Below, piece after piece: positions 40,352 to 50,650 of a stretch of DNA of 64,000 bases. A program made the position numbers and the translations under genes. Source of the DNA: Nocardia lijiangensis NBRC 108240 (GTDB taxonomy: Bacteria > Actinomycetota > Actinomycetes > Mycobacteriales > Mycobacteriaceae); NCBI RefSeq assembly GCF_001613045.1, contig NZ_BDBP01000010.1, forward strand, positions 1 to 64,000, given 5' to 3'. How positions within the stretch are numbered: the first letter of the stretch is position 1; every line of letters begins with the position of its first letter. Below the pieces are notes generated by a model. That model made no database searches, was not told the DNA's origin, and saw only the letters and a list, made by a program, of their open reading frames with translations.

Positions 40352-41185
40352 ATGCCCGAGTCGATTCGGAACACCGGTGTTGCCACAGCCGCCGGCTCCG
40401 CCTCCGACGCCGACCTGCTCGCACAGACCGCGATCGCCGTACGCACGGCGAGTTCGGCACTGCGGGAGCGCTTCGGCGACGTGATCCAGTTCCAGACCCG
40501 CGAAGAGCTGATGGGCGCGCTCGCCGCCAACGACGACACGGTTCTCGACATCCTGCGCCCCCGCCTCGAAGTCCTGCGCCCGGACGCCCGCTGGGTGGAG
40601 GAGGAGCTGGACGGCGGCGCTCTGCCGGCCGGCGAATGGTGGGTCGTGGATCCGGTCGAAGGCAACGTCAACCACCTGCACGCCCTGCCGGAGTGGGCGG
40701 TGACCGCCACACTGGTGCACGACAACCAGCCGGTGCTCACTGCGGTCCACCTGCCGCTGACCGGCGAGACCTACACCGCGCTCGCCGGCGCCGGCGCCCA
40801 CCTAGACGGCCGGCCGCTGCACGTGTCGGGGACCACGGACCTCGGGCTGAGCATCGTGGCCACGAGCCAGGCCAGGCCGGACGAGGACGAGAAGGTCGTG
40901 CGGCGCGTCGGCTCCTCGATCACCGAGATGCTCATCGACGCGCTCGTGGTGCGGACAGCCGTGCCCGCCACCCTGCACCTGCTGAACGTGGCCGCCGGCC
41001 GGATCGACGCCTTCTGGCAGTTCGCCGGAGCCCGCGCGGACTTGCTTCCCGGGGCGCTGCTCGTCGCCGAGGCCGGCGGACGGATCTCCACCGCCGAGGG
41101 CCGCCCCTGGACCCCGGGGAGCGACAGCTTCCTGGCAGCGGCGCCCGGCGTGCACGCCGATGCGGTCGCCACGCTCTCCCGCTGA
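40352..41185 (+). CDS. Inositol-monophosphatase-family protein with altered metal site
   Basis: A 277-residue member of the IMPase/FIG superfamily. The metal-binding motif expected as WxxDPIDGTxNF reads WWVVDPVEGNVNH: the second Asp is Glu and Thr is Asn. A GEE-like EEE (RWVEEELDGG) precedes it. The later WDxAxG motif reads RADLLPGALL, keeping Asp but losing Trp and one Gly/Ala. It may hydrolyse a different phosphate ester or be a binding protein. RBS GAGAGGAG lies 8 nt before ATG 40352. It is in an operon with the F420-reductase-like gene and LysR-divergent. Confidence 0.8.
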   Translation: MPESIRNTGVATAAGSASDADLLAQTAIAVRTASSALRERFGDVIQFQTREELMGALAANDDTVLDILRPRLEVLRPDARWVEEELDGGALPAGEWWVVDPVEGNVNHLHALPEWAVTATLVHDNQPVLTAVHLPLTGETYTALAGAGAHLDGRPLHVSGTTDLGLSIVATSQARPDEDEKVVRRVGSSITEMLIDALVVRTAVPATLHLLNVAAGRIDAFWQFAGARADLLPGALLVAEAGGRISTAEGRPWTPGSDSFLAAAPGVHADAVATLSR

Positions 41186-41225
41186 CCACCGAACAGAACA
41201 GAAAACCCAGGAGGACCAGTTCACC

Positions 41226-41822
41226 ATGAGCAAGATCACCATCCTCGGCGGCGGCCGCGTCGGCGGCGGCCTGGCCACCGCCCTCACCCGGGCCGGGCAC
41301 GGAGTGACCGTGGCGGACCGCTCGCCCGGCGCTGCCGCCGCCACTGCCCGGACAGCGCAGATCGTCATCAACGCCACGCCGGGCGCAGGCTCGCTGGAGC
41401 GGCTCGCCGCGCTGCGCGAGGAACTGCGCGGCAAGATCCTCGTAGACGTCTCCAACGCCACCGTCGACGGACCGGACGGACTGCCCGCCGACCTGCTCTA
41501 CCCCGGCTCGAGCCTCGCGGAGCAACTCCAGAAGGCGCTCCCCGAGACGCACGTCGTCAAGACGCTCAACACGATGCTTCACTCGGTGATGACCGCGCCC
41601 GCCGCGCTCACCCAGACGCCAACCGCGTTCCTCTCCGGCAAGGACCCGGAGGCCAAGCAGGTCGTCCGAGGGCTTCTCGCGGACCTCGGCTGGCACCAGG
41701 AGTGGATCACGGACCTCGGCGGGATCGAGACCGCGCGGGCTGCCGAGGCCGCGATCTTGTTCGTACCGCACGTGATCCGATCCAGCGGATTCGCGCCCTT
41801 CGCGATCTCGATCGCTCGCTGA
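41226..41822 (+). CDS. NADPH:F420-reductase-like Rossmann protein
   Basis: A 198-residue protein. It has a Rossmann dinucleotide-binding start (ITILGGGRVGGGLATALTRAGH, GxGxxG form), the ATPGAG strand, and VVKTLNTMLHSVM, a region shared with F420-dependent NADP oxidoreductase-like proteins (Pfam F420_oxidored). It likely acts on an NADP-linked reduction; the cofactor is inference. AGGAGG lies 10 nt upstream of ATG 41226, and it is 40 bp downstream of the IMPase-like gene. Confidence 0.82.
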   Translation: MSKITILGGGRVGGGLATALTRAGHGVTVADRSPGAAAATARTAQIVINATPGAGSLERLAALREELRGKILVDVSNATVDGPDGLPADLLYPGSSLAEQLQKALPETHVVKTLNTMLHSVMTAPAALTQTPTAFLSGKDPEAKQVVRGLLADLGWHQEWITDLGGIETARAAEAAILFVPHVIRSSGFAPFAISIAR

Positions 41823-42004
41823 TCCGCACCGAGTGCGTCTCCTGCCTACGGCGTCGTCGATGGTGCCACCAGCTCTGCGAGGCGATCGAACAGGCCGTCG
41901 GACCGACCGGCGCCCGATTGCCCGCCTCGGTGCTCGAGGCTGCCGTCCTGCGCGCGCGGCGGGCGATCTGGTGTGGATGTTCGTGGTCTGAGACCAACTA
42001 CCGC

Positions 42005-42036
42005 GGCCTCTTGCTGTTCCCGAACAGCAAGAGGCC
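42005..42036. terminator. Hairpin after IMPase/F420-reductase operon
   Basis: GGCCTCTTGCTGTTC (42005-42019) and GAACAGCAAGAGGCC (42022-42036) are perfect reverse complements; the innermost bases form the loop, leaving a 13-bp stem. It is 182 bp downstream of the operon stop and could end that transcript. Confidence 0.6.
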
Positions 42037-42161
42037 CTGTGAACTCCATCTCGCGGCCCGACCTAGATGGGACGGGGCCCCCCGCGCATTCCCCGATTTT
42101 TCATCACGTGACGAAATTTAGGATGGAAAGGGGGAGAGGCTGGGGTAGTGGCCTTCAGTCG

Positions 42162-42183
42162 TATCTTGGCTATTTCCAAGATA
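42162..42183. repeat. Perfect 8-bp inverted repeat in AT-rich DNA
   Basis: TATCTTGG (42162-42169) and CCAAGATA (42176-42183), 6-bp spacer. It is in the AT-rich patch between the operon and furA and could be an operator or a relic. No neighbouring gene start lies within 280 bp. Confidence 0.5.
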
Positions 42184-42437
42184 TTAGAACAATCTTTGAT
42201 GGTCACCGGAAAATTTACGGTAGCCGAAATGTGCGTCACGGGGACCGTGTCCACTGCACGCAGGAACCACGCCGCGCGGGTATCGGCGGGTGCTGGGCGG
42301 CGGGCGGCGAGACGTGACAGCGGCGGCGAACCGGCGATATTTCCACGCGAACCCGACCCCTTTCGCCGACCCTTCCCGCGCCGATAATCGACATTATGTT
42401 AAGTAACGTTCGAGGATCACTTCCCCCAAACCACCCA

Positions 42438-42464
42438 TGACAAAGACTTGAATGGGTCATACTT
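42438..42464 (+). promoter_or_regulatory. furA-katG promoter
   Basis: ATGACA near 42439-42444 and CATACT about 16 bp later (42459-42464) form a promoter whose start would fall on the GTG of furA, giving a leaderless transcript. A leaderless furA mRNA and autoregulation by FurA are known in related actinobacteria. Confidence 0.45.
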
Positions 42465-42470
42465 CAGAAT

Positions 42471-42902
42471 GTGTCCACCACCTCGGACTACGAGCGCATG
42501 CTTCGCAGCGCCGCGCTACGTGTGACCGCACCGCGAGTCGCGGTGCTAGCGGCGGTGCACGATCATCCCCACTCCGATACGGATTCGATCCTCGGCCGAG
42601 TGCGCCAAACACTCGGCGCGGTCTCCCACCAAGCCGTCTACGACGTGCTCCGGGCGCTGACCGCCGCCGGACTGATCCGGCGAATCCAGCCGATGGGTTC
42701 CGTGGCCCGCTACGAAACCCGAGTCGGCGACAACCACCACCACCTCGTCTGCCGGTCCTGCGCCGCCATCGTCGACGTCGACTGCTCCGTCGGCGCGGCG
42801 CCCTGCCTGACCGCGTCGAACGACAACGGTTTCGTCCTCGACGAAGCCGAGGTCATCTACTGGGGCCTGTGCCCCGAATGCGCACAACAGACACACCCGT
42901 GA
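42471..42902 (+). CDS. furA: Fur-family regulator FurA
   Basis: A 143-residue Fur-family repressor: an N-terminal winged helix ([20 protein letters not shown]) and a C-terminal metal-binding dimerisation domain with [17 protein letters not shown] and CPEC. Reduced number of Cys and neighbouring katG identify the FurA subgroup, which senses peroxide through metal-catalysed oxidation and represses katG. The likely start is a GTG with no ribosome-binding site, probably leaderless. katG follows at 39 bp on the same strand. Confidence 0.9.
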   Translation: MSTTSDYERMLRSAALRVTAPRVAVLAAVHDHPHSDTDSILGRVRQTLGAVSHQAVYDVLRALTAAGLIRRIQPMGSVARYETRVGDNHHHLVCRSCAAIVDVDCSVGAAPCLTASNDNGFVLDEAEVIYWGLCPECAQQTHP

Positions 42903-45176
<2,274 letters not shown>

Positions 45177-45180
45177 TACA

Positions 45181-45220
45181 AAGGCGCTCCGCGAACCGTA
45201 ACCGGTTCGCGGAGCGCCTT
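45181..45220 (+). terminator. Strong katG terminator
   Basis: A 17-bp perfect stem (45181-45197 with 45204-45220, arms beginning AAGGCGCTCC and GGTTCGCGG) with a 6-nt loop, starting 4 bp after the katG stop. Confidence 0.85.
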
Positions 45221-45299
45221 CACCAGGACGTGTAACCAACGGCACTCCCCTCCAGACATCAACTCCCCCAGGGCCATTCGAGCGCCGCACGCTGTGGTT

Positions 45300-45328
45300 G
45301 ACATAATCTGCCGCGCGCGGATTATGTC
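45300..45328. promoter_or_regulatory. Inverted repeat GACATAATC/GATTATGTC upstream of DUF457 gene
   Basis: GACATAATC (45300-45308) and GATTATGTC (45320-45328) are perfect 9-bp arms around a CG-rich 11-bp centre. TTGACA overlaps the left arm (45299-45304). A TAATCT lies 8 bp before the GTG 45361, so the site could be an operator for a leaderless transcript. The regulator is not known. Confidence 0.55.
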
Positions 45329-45360
45329 GGATTGTCCCCGGTTCAACTAATCTCCAAGCA

Positions 45361-46077
45361 GTGCTTGGACATTCACATGCGACCAGCGGCGCGCTCGCCT
45401 GGTCGGTGGCGGCGGCGACGCTGCCTCTTGCGGCGTTGACCTACCCGGTATTACAGGACAGCGAGGCCCGCCTGGGCCCGGTCGACGTCCTCCTCGGCGT
45501 CTTCTTGACCGCCGGCGCGGCGCTGCTCCCCGATGCCGACCACCCCAAGGGAACGATCGCGCGTGTGCTCGGCCCCCTCTCCTACTTCCTCTGCAAGGTC
45601 ATATCGACCATCGCAGGTGGACACCGGCAGGCCACCCACTCGTTCGCGTTCGTGATCGCGGCCGCGTTCGGCACCTGGGCCGGAATGCATTGGATCGGGC
45701 GCGGATTCACCCTCGCACTCGTCTTCTTCCTGCTCGCCCTCGCGGTGCGGGCCCTGCACCTGTACCCGCCGGGCGACGGGATCCGCTCATGGGGCACCAT
45801 CGTCGTTCTCGCGACCGCGGGCACCTTCGCCATGGACAACTGGATCAGCGACCGACCCGCCTGGTTGCCGTTCTGCGTGGGCCTCGGCGCTTTCGCCCAC
45901 CTCATCGGCGACTGCCTCACCGACCGCGGCTGCCGGCTCTTCTGGCCGTTGAAAGTGCGCACCCGCGTGCCGATCATCGAACGAACCGGGAACAAACTCG
46001 AAACCTGGGTGCTCACACCGCTGTTCGCCGTCGCCACGCTCGGCGTCCTGTGGTACGTCTTCACCACGAGTCCGTAA
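45361..46077 (+). CDS. DUF457/YdjM-type membrane metal-dependent hydrolase
   Basis: A 238-residue inner-membrane protein with about five hydrophobic segments. It has the metal-binding His/Asp motifs of the YdjM/DUF457 family (MLGHSHATSG, LLPDADHPKG, GGHRQATHS, HLIGDCLT). Family members are membrane-bound phosphoesterase/hydrolase-like; the reaction is unknown. Start GTG 45361. A long inverted repeat upstream may be the operator. Monocistronic, ending at a hairpin. Confidence 0.85.
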   Translation: MLGHSHATSGALAWSVAAATLPLAALTYPVLQDSEARLGPVDVLLGVFLTAGAALLPDADHPKGTIARVLGPLSYFLCKVISTIAGGHRQATHSFAFVIAAAFGTWAGMHWIGRGFTLALVFFLLALAVRALHLYPPGDGIRSWGTIVVLATAGTFAMDNWISDRPAWLPFCVGLGAFAHLIGDCLTDRGCRLFWPLKVRTRVPIIERTGNKLETWVLTPLFAVATLGVLWYVFTTSP

Positions 46078-46079
46078 CA

Positions 46080-46111
46080 GAGGGGTGGGTCGCCACGGTG
46101 GCCCACCCCTC
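46080..46111 (+). terminator. Hairpin after DUF457 gene
   Basis: GAGGGGTGGG (46080-46089) and CCCACCCCTC (46102-46111) pair over 10 bp with an inner CCAC/GTGG extension, directly after the stop at 46077. Confidence 0.75.
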
Positions 46112-46190
46112 CCCTCGTCAGTGCTGTCTTTGGGGTCGAGAGGTCGTGAAAGAGGTTGGCTAGTAGATGGTTTGCTACATAGATCAATAT

Positions 46191-46210
46191 GCATATCTAG
46201 ATAGCAGTAT
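46191..46210. repeat. 20-bp AT-rich direct repeat, left copy
   Basis: GCATATCTAGATAGCAGTAT. It matches 48320-48339 at 18 of 20 bases, same orientation, and lies in the gap between convergent genes. The surrounding 50 bp hold further TAGAT/ATCTA motifs and the palindrome ATATGCATAT. Confidence 0.75.
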
Positions 46211-46369
46211 CTATACTTCGAACTCACGGCCCCAGATCTCCGGTCGATTCGCTCGACATCGACGTTGTAGCGCTCCAGAAATCCGCCGCGTCGGCAGCGG
46301 ACCGCTCTCTCAGGCCGATCCCCCGTCTCGAGCTCGTACGCACTCCCCCTGTGAACCAGCTCCCCGCGG

Positions 46370-47149
46370 TCAGCCGCGCACGTGCAGCCCGAAACCCGTG
46401 CGGCCCGCGGGCTCCAGTCCCGGCTTCAGGTGTAGTGAGGGGATCTCGTAGTCACCGAAGTTCTGCCGCCGGAACGCGATCGGCTCGGTCGACTCCAGGG
46501 CGAGCAGGCGCTGTTCCCATGCCTTGGCGACGTCCGTGTAGTCCTCGCCGGTCATCCGGTCGGTGCCGTAGAGCACGAACGGGGGCAGCACCTCGATGCC
46601 GGGGTAATAGAGGATGCCGTGGTGGATCGGGAACAGCAGATCGTCGATGGGGCCGTTGATCCCACGCGCGGCGTAATGCGACTCCGGGCCGCCGACGGTC
46701 ACCGACAGCAGAGCCTTCCTGCCCGCGAGGGTGCCTTCGCCGAAGCGCTCGCCGTACCTGGTGTCGCTGTGCTCGCCGACGCCGTAGGCGAAGTTGTAGG
46801 TGAACACCCGGTCCACCCAGCCTTTCAGGATCGCGGGCATCGCGTACCACCACAGCGGGAACTGGAAGATGATCGTGTCGGCCCACAGCAGTTTCTCCTG
46901 CTCGGCGCGGACGTCCGGGGTGAGCGTCCCGGCGTCGAAGGCCCGGCCCGAGTCCAGGATGACCTTCAGCGGACTCGAGGCGTGGGGGCCGTAGTCCGCG
47001 GCGTCCACGACCGCCTTCCAGTTCATCGCGTACAGATCGCTCACCCGTACCTCGTGCCCGGCGGCCTCCAGCGTGGACACCGCCAGGTCCTTCAGCGAGC
47101 TGTTGAGCGACTTCGGCTCCGGATGGGCGTAGACGATCAGCGTCTTCAT
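46370..47149 (-). CDS. NAD(P)H quinone reductase, flavodoxin-like (NQO type)
   Basis: A 259-residue flavoprotein. It starts MKTLIVYAHPEPKSLNSSL (FMN/FAD phosphate binding), has IIFQFPLWWYAMPAILKGWVDRV and SVTVGGPESHY, and matches the NQO/MdaB group. It performs two-electron reduction of quinones with NAD(P)H using FAD. AAGGAGTTCTG precedes ATG 47149. It is divergent from the XRE-type regulator at 47289, a common pairing for induction by quinone or electrophile stress. Confidence 0.9.
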   Translation of the reverse strand: MKTLIVYAHPEPKSLNSSLKDLAVSTLEAAGHEVRVSDLYAMNWKAVVDAADYGPHASSPLKVILDSGRAFDAGTLTPDVRAEQEKLLWADTIIFQFPLWWYAMPAILKGWVDRVFTYNFAYGVGEHSDTRYGERFGEGTLAGRKALLSVTVGGPESHYAARGINGPIDDLLFPIHHGILYYPGIEVLPPFVLYGTDRMTGEDYTDVAKAWEQRLLALESTEPIAFRRQNFGDYEIPSLHLKPGLEPAGRTGFGLHVRG

Positions 47150-47288
47150 CAGAACTCCTTCGGATCGGGTGACTTCGATCCTGGACGCCGCGGCGCCCGG
47201 CGTTCAGGGGCGCTTCTTCCATCGGACGGGACTTCCTGGTAACGGCAGGACCACCTTCACGGGCGCCGTCGAGGCCATACTGGGGGGC

Positions 47289-48137
47289 GTGGACGATCTT
47301 GCGGGCTTCCTGCGAACCCGGCGTTCCCGGGTCGACCCTGCGGCCGTCGGCATCCCCACCGACAGGCACCGCAGGGTCGAAGGGCTGCGCCGCGAAGAGG
47401 TCGCGCACCTGTCCGGAGTCAGCATCGACTACTACGTACGCCTGGAGCAGGGCCGCGCGACCCAGCCCTCCGAACAGGTTCTCGACGCGCTCGCCCGCGT
47501 CCTCGGTCTCGACGAGACCGAACGTGAGCACCTCTACCGGCTCGCCCGGCAGCGCCGCCGCCGCGCGAAGGCGCCGGGCGGGCGGGTCCGGCCGGAGCTG
47601 CTGCGCGTCCTCGACCTGGTCGCCGACGCACCCGCGCTGATCATGGACCACCGCCTGGACGTGCTCGCCGGGAACCGCCTCGCCGGGCTCCTCTACGGCC
47701 GGCCGATGCCGGGTCTGAACACCGCCCGCCACATCTTCCTCGAGGAAACCGAGCGCGGGCTTTACGCCGACTGGGAGAACTGCACCCTCGACGTGGTCGG
47801 GCACCTGCGCCTGGCCGCGGGCAAATACCCCGACGACCCCCGCCTGGCCTCGCTCATCGGTGAACTATCGATGGGCAGCGAGCGCTTCCGCCGCCTCTGG
47901 GCCCGCGCGGACGTGCGCGCCCGCACACATGGGCGCAAGGCGTACCGGCACCCGCTGGTCGGACTGCTGGAACTGCACCATGAGAACTTCGCGCTACCGG
48001 ACGAATCAGGCATGGAGCTGCTGGTGCTGTCCGCGGCCCCCGGCAGTCCCGCCGCGGACGGGCTGCGCCTGCTCGCGGGCCTGGGCGTGGACAGCAGTGA
48101 TCCCCATCCCCCAATGAACGCTCAGGTCCGCGAGTAA
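47289..48137 (+). CDS. XRE-family regulator with MmyB-like ligand domain
   Basis: A 282-residue regulator. The N-terminal XRE helix-turn-helix (RRVEGLRREEVAHLSGVSIDYYVRLEQGRATQPS) is followed by a PAS-like MmyB ligand domain (LIMDHRLDVLAGNRLAGLLYG, LVLSAAPGSPAADGLRLL). Such regulators usually control the divergent quinone reductase or oxidoreductase gene. Start GTG 47289; earlier in-frame codons are less likely. With the reductase it is flanked by two 20-bp direct repeats (46191 and 48320). Confidence 0.85.
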   Translation: MDDLAGFLRTRRSRVDPAAVGIPTDRHRRVEGLRREEVAHLSGVSIDYYVRLEQGRATQPSEQVLDALARVLGLDETEREHLYRLARQRRRRAKAPGGRVRPELLRVLDLVADAPALIMDHRLDVLAGNRLAGLLYGRPMPGLNTARHIFLEETERGLYADWENCTLDVVGHLRLAAGKYPDDPRLASLIGELSMGSERFRRLWARADVRARTHGRKAYRHPLVGLLELHHENFALPDESGMELLVLSAAPGSPAADGLRLLAGLGVDSSDPHPPMNAQVRE

Positions 48138-48265
48138 CTCAGGCCGCGCCCACCCGCTGAGGGCGGCGGCGAAATCCGGTCTGGTCGAACGTATTCCCGA
48201 TCCCCGTGGCGGGATGGCACGCAAGTTCCCCAAGAGGACGCCTCCCCTCCCCCGCTTCCTTGCTT

Positions 48266-48283
48266 CGCCCGGCTTGCCGGGCG
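48266..48283. terminator. Short GC hairpin after the XRE gene
   Basis: CGCCCGGC (48266-48273) and GCCGGGCG (48276-48283), with an outer CTTC/GAAG pair, between the XRE stop (48137) and the right direct repeat (48320). Confidence 0.55.
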
Positions 48284-48319
48284 TGAAGGGCTCCCTATTG
48301 GGGATTCATGGCTAGATGC

Positions 48320-48339
48320 GCATATCTACATAGCAATAT
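48320..48339. repeat. 20-bp AT-rich direct repeat, right copy
   Basis: GCATATCTACATAGCAATAT, 18/20 identical to 46191-46210. It is 57 bp upstream of the SMP-30 start and could also act as a promoter element. Confidence 0.75.
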
Positions 48340-48395
48340 GTTGCTTCTGCTTGGTTCTCCACCGATTCCAGCCCCGCCCGGATACGCTGGCCGCC

Positions 48396-49400
48396 ATGTT
48401 CGCAGGCTCGACCATGCAACCGCACCGCTGGACTCCCCCGCAGGCCCCGGATCGGGCGCGTGAGAAGCACAGCACTCCCCCACTACCGCCGGTGACGAGG
48501 ATCGAACTTCCCGGCGCAGCGCCCGAAGACGTGGTACGCACACCCGAAGGGAAAGTGGTCGCCGGGCTCGCGGACGGCACGATCGTGAGCATCGACCCGG
48601 CCGACGGGTCGGTGCGCGAAATGACGAACACCGGCGGCCGCCCGCTCGGACTGCACGCCGATGCCGACGGCTCCCTGCTGATCTGCGATTTCGCGCGCGG
48701 ACTGCTGCGCTTGGACCAGAACGGCGCACTCGAGGTGCTGGTCGAGGAGGTCGACGGCGAGCGACTCGCCTTCGCCAGCAATGTGGTTCGCGATGTCGAC
48801 GGCGCCATCTACTTCTCCGCATCCTCGCGCCGCTACCCGCTCGACCAGTGGATGGGCGACCTGCTGGAGCATTCCGGTACCGGCCGCCTGTTCCGGCGCG
48901 ACCCGTCGGGCAAGGTCGAAACACTCGTCGACGGACTGCAATTCGCCAACGGCGTGGTGCTCGCACCCGATCGCTCCTGCGTACTGGTGGCCGAGACCGG
49001 CGCGTATCGAGTGACCCGGCATTGGCTGACCGGCCCACGGGCCGGCACCACCGATCGGCTCGTCGAGAACCTGCCGGGATTCCCGGACAATATGGCGCTC
49101 GGCAGCGACGGCCTGGTCTGGATCACGCTGCCCGCCCCGCGAGATCCCTTGCTGGATCGCCTGCTCCCCCTGCCCGGTGTGCTGCGCCGCGTGGTGTGGT
49201 CGTTGCCCGCCTGGGCGCATCCGAAGCCGCCGCGCACGGTCTGGGTGGTCGCGGTCGATTTCGAGGGGAAGGTCGTGCACGATCTGCAGACCGAGGGCAC
49301 GGATTTCTCGATGGTCACCGGTGTCGTCGAGCATCAGGGCACGTTGTATCTGGGCAGCTTGACCGAGTCGGCCGTTGCCGTCGCCCGGGTGCCGAGCTGA
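48396..49400 (+). CDS. SMP-30/strictosidine-synthase-like beta-propeller
   Basis: A 334-residue protein of the six-bladed propeller type (gluconolactonase/strictosidine synthase-like): repeating blade strands such as GLADGTIVSIDPADGSV, GLHADADGSLLICDF, FANGVVLAPDRSCVLVAETGAYRV and NMALGSDGLVWITL. Such enzymes hydrolyse lactones or bind small ligands using a central divalent cation. Cytosolic, no signal. Start ATG 48396 or 48414. No operon partner. Confidence 0.82.
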   Translation: MFAGSTMQPHRWTPPQAPDRAREKHSTPPLPPVTRIELPGAAPEDVVRTPEGKVVAGLADGTIVSIDPADGSVREMTNTGGRPLGLHADADGSLLICDFARGLLRLDQNGALEVLVEEVDGERLAFASNVVRDVDGAIYFSASSRRYPLDQWMGDLLEHSGTGRLFRRDPSGKVETLVDGLQFANGVVLAPDRSCVLVAETGAYRVTRHWLTGPRAGTTDRLVENLPGFPDNMALGSDGLVWITLPAPRDPLLDRLLPLPGVLRRVVWSLPAWAHPKPPRTVWVVAVDFEGKVVHDLQTEGTDFSMVTGVVEHQGTLYLGSLTESAVAVARVPS

Positions 49401-49464
49401 CAGGTCCGACGGGCTGTTGTGCCCGCCGCGGCCCTGGGTCCGGGCCGGGCGGGGTGAGGCTGGT

Positions 49465-50571
49465 TCAGAAGAGCCGGTCGGAGTTGGTGTCGGCGGCGCG
49501 GCGAACATCGGCGGCGAACCGGTCTTCGATGTCGGTGTCGTCGTCGTGGTGGGCTGCGTAGAGCAGCAGGCAGCCGCGGATTCCGTCGAGCAGGTCTTCG
49601 AGTAGGTCGAGGGCGGGGCGGGCTGGGTCGAGGCGGCTGACGCGGAATTCGGCGAGCATGGCGGCGCGGGTGGCGTTGTCGATCTCGTAGCGGCGGGCGT
49701 GCTCTTCGAGTTCGGCGACGCGGGCGACGACGGCCCAGGGGGCGGGCAGGTGCCCTTCGGAGACGGCGACGGCTTCGGCGATGAGGTCGACGACGATGTC
49801 GGTGGCCGTTTCCCCGCTGTCGAGTCGTTCCAGGACGAGGGTGGGGGTTTCGACGGGGATGGCTTCGATGTCGTCGGCTTCGGCGATGACGTCGGTGATG
49901 GCGAGGTCGGCGAGGTCGCCTGCGATCTCGGCGGCCGCGTGCAGCCAGTGGACGGCGGCGACGGAGGCGGAGGCCGGGTCGAGGTCGGTGAACAGCTCGG
50001 GTGTGCCGAGCGGGTCGGTGCGCAGCAGTGTGTCGGCAGCGTGGACTTGGGCGGGTGAGACGTCAGGGCGGGAGAGTTCGACGGCTTGACGGGCGCGGCC
50101 GGAGAGGTCGCCGAGTTCGGCGGCTTCGATGGCGGCTTGTTCGCGGCGGATCTCGGCGACGATGGTTTCGGTGAGTTCGGCGGTATCGATGCCGTGCAGG
50201 CAGCGGCCGACGCGGTGGGCGGATTCGACGACGCCGCTGTAGGAAACGAGCAGGCCGGCTTCGGTGGGCAGGTTGGGGTTGCGCAGGCCGTTGTCGACTT
50301 CGGTGAAGTTTCGGCGTTCTTCGGCGCGACGCCAAGCCTCGCTGTCGGGGATGTCGGGGTCGCCCGCGGCGGCCGCGGGGTGGGTGTAGGTGCGCCAGTG
50401 GAAGCGCGACAGCGTGGTCAGATTCGACGCCAGATCCGTTGCCAGCTCGGGTGTTGTCGGCGGCAGCAGGGCTACCGTCTCTGCCTGATCGCCGCGTCCG
50501 GTCGCCCAGATGGCGACGATTGCGTTGCGGTCGGCGTCGAATGCGTATCGGGTCACGTGGCACATCCTCAC
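49465..50571 (-). CDS. Acidic 368-residue hypothetical protein
   Basis: A long acidic, alpha-rich protein without a recognised family. The N-terminus RYAFDADRNAIVAIWATGRGDQAET suggests a small beta domain, and the rest is helical and Asp/Glu-rich (ITDVIAEADDIEAIPVETP, DLLEDLLDGIRGCLLL). The most likely start is GTG 50571 or the ATG at 50565. It is divergent from the PPOX/DUF2470 gene with 79 bp between starts. Function unknown. Confidence 0.6.
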   Translation of the reverse strand: MRMCHVTRYAFDADRNAIVAIWATGRGDQAETVALLPPTTPELATDLASNLTTLSRFHWRTYTHPAAAAGDPDIPDSEAWRRAEERRNFTEVDNGLRNPNLPTEAGLLVSYSGVVESAHRVGRCLHGIDTAELTETIVAEIRREQAAIEAAELGDLSGRARQAVELSRPDVSPAQVHAADTLLRTDPLGTPELFTDLDPASASVAAVHWLHAAAEIAGDLADLAITDVIAEADDIEAIPVETPTLVLERLDSGETATDIVVDLIAEAVAVSEGHLPAPWAVVARVAELEEHARRYEIDNATRAAMLAEFRVSRLDPARPALDLLEDLLDGIRGCLLLYAAHHDDDTDIEDRFAADVRRAADTNSDRLF

Positions 50572-50650
50572 GTATCGGGTGGCGGGGCGCGGCTATTGGG
50601 TTGCTTTGGTTGTGCCGCTCGCGGCGTTTCGGCGTGGCACGCTGGGGGTC

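Larger units (their letters stand above)
41823..42470. other. Intergenic region upstream of furA, partly AT-rich
   Basis: About 650 bp with no supported gene. It contains a hairpin (42005-42036), an AT-rich patch (about 42090-42260) unlike the surrounding DNA, a perfect 8-bp inverted repeat (42162-42183), and the furA promoter (42438-42464). A forward frame from GTG 42148 uses AT-rich codons (TTA, ATA) and is probably not a native gene. Confidence 0.5.

Noticed and set aside
42148..42387. GTG-started frame in the AT-rich patch before furA
   Set aside because: Rare codons such as TTA and ATA, no ribosome-binding site, and a low-complexity C-terminus.
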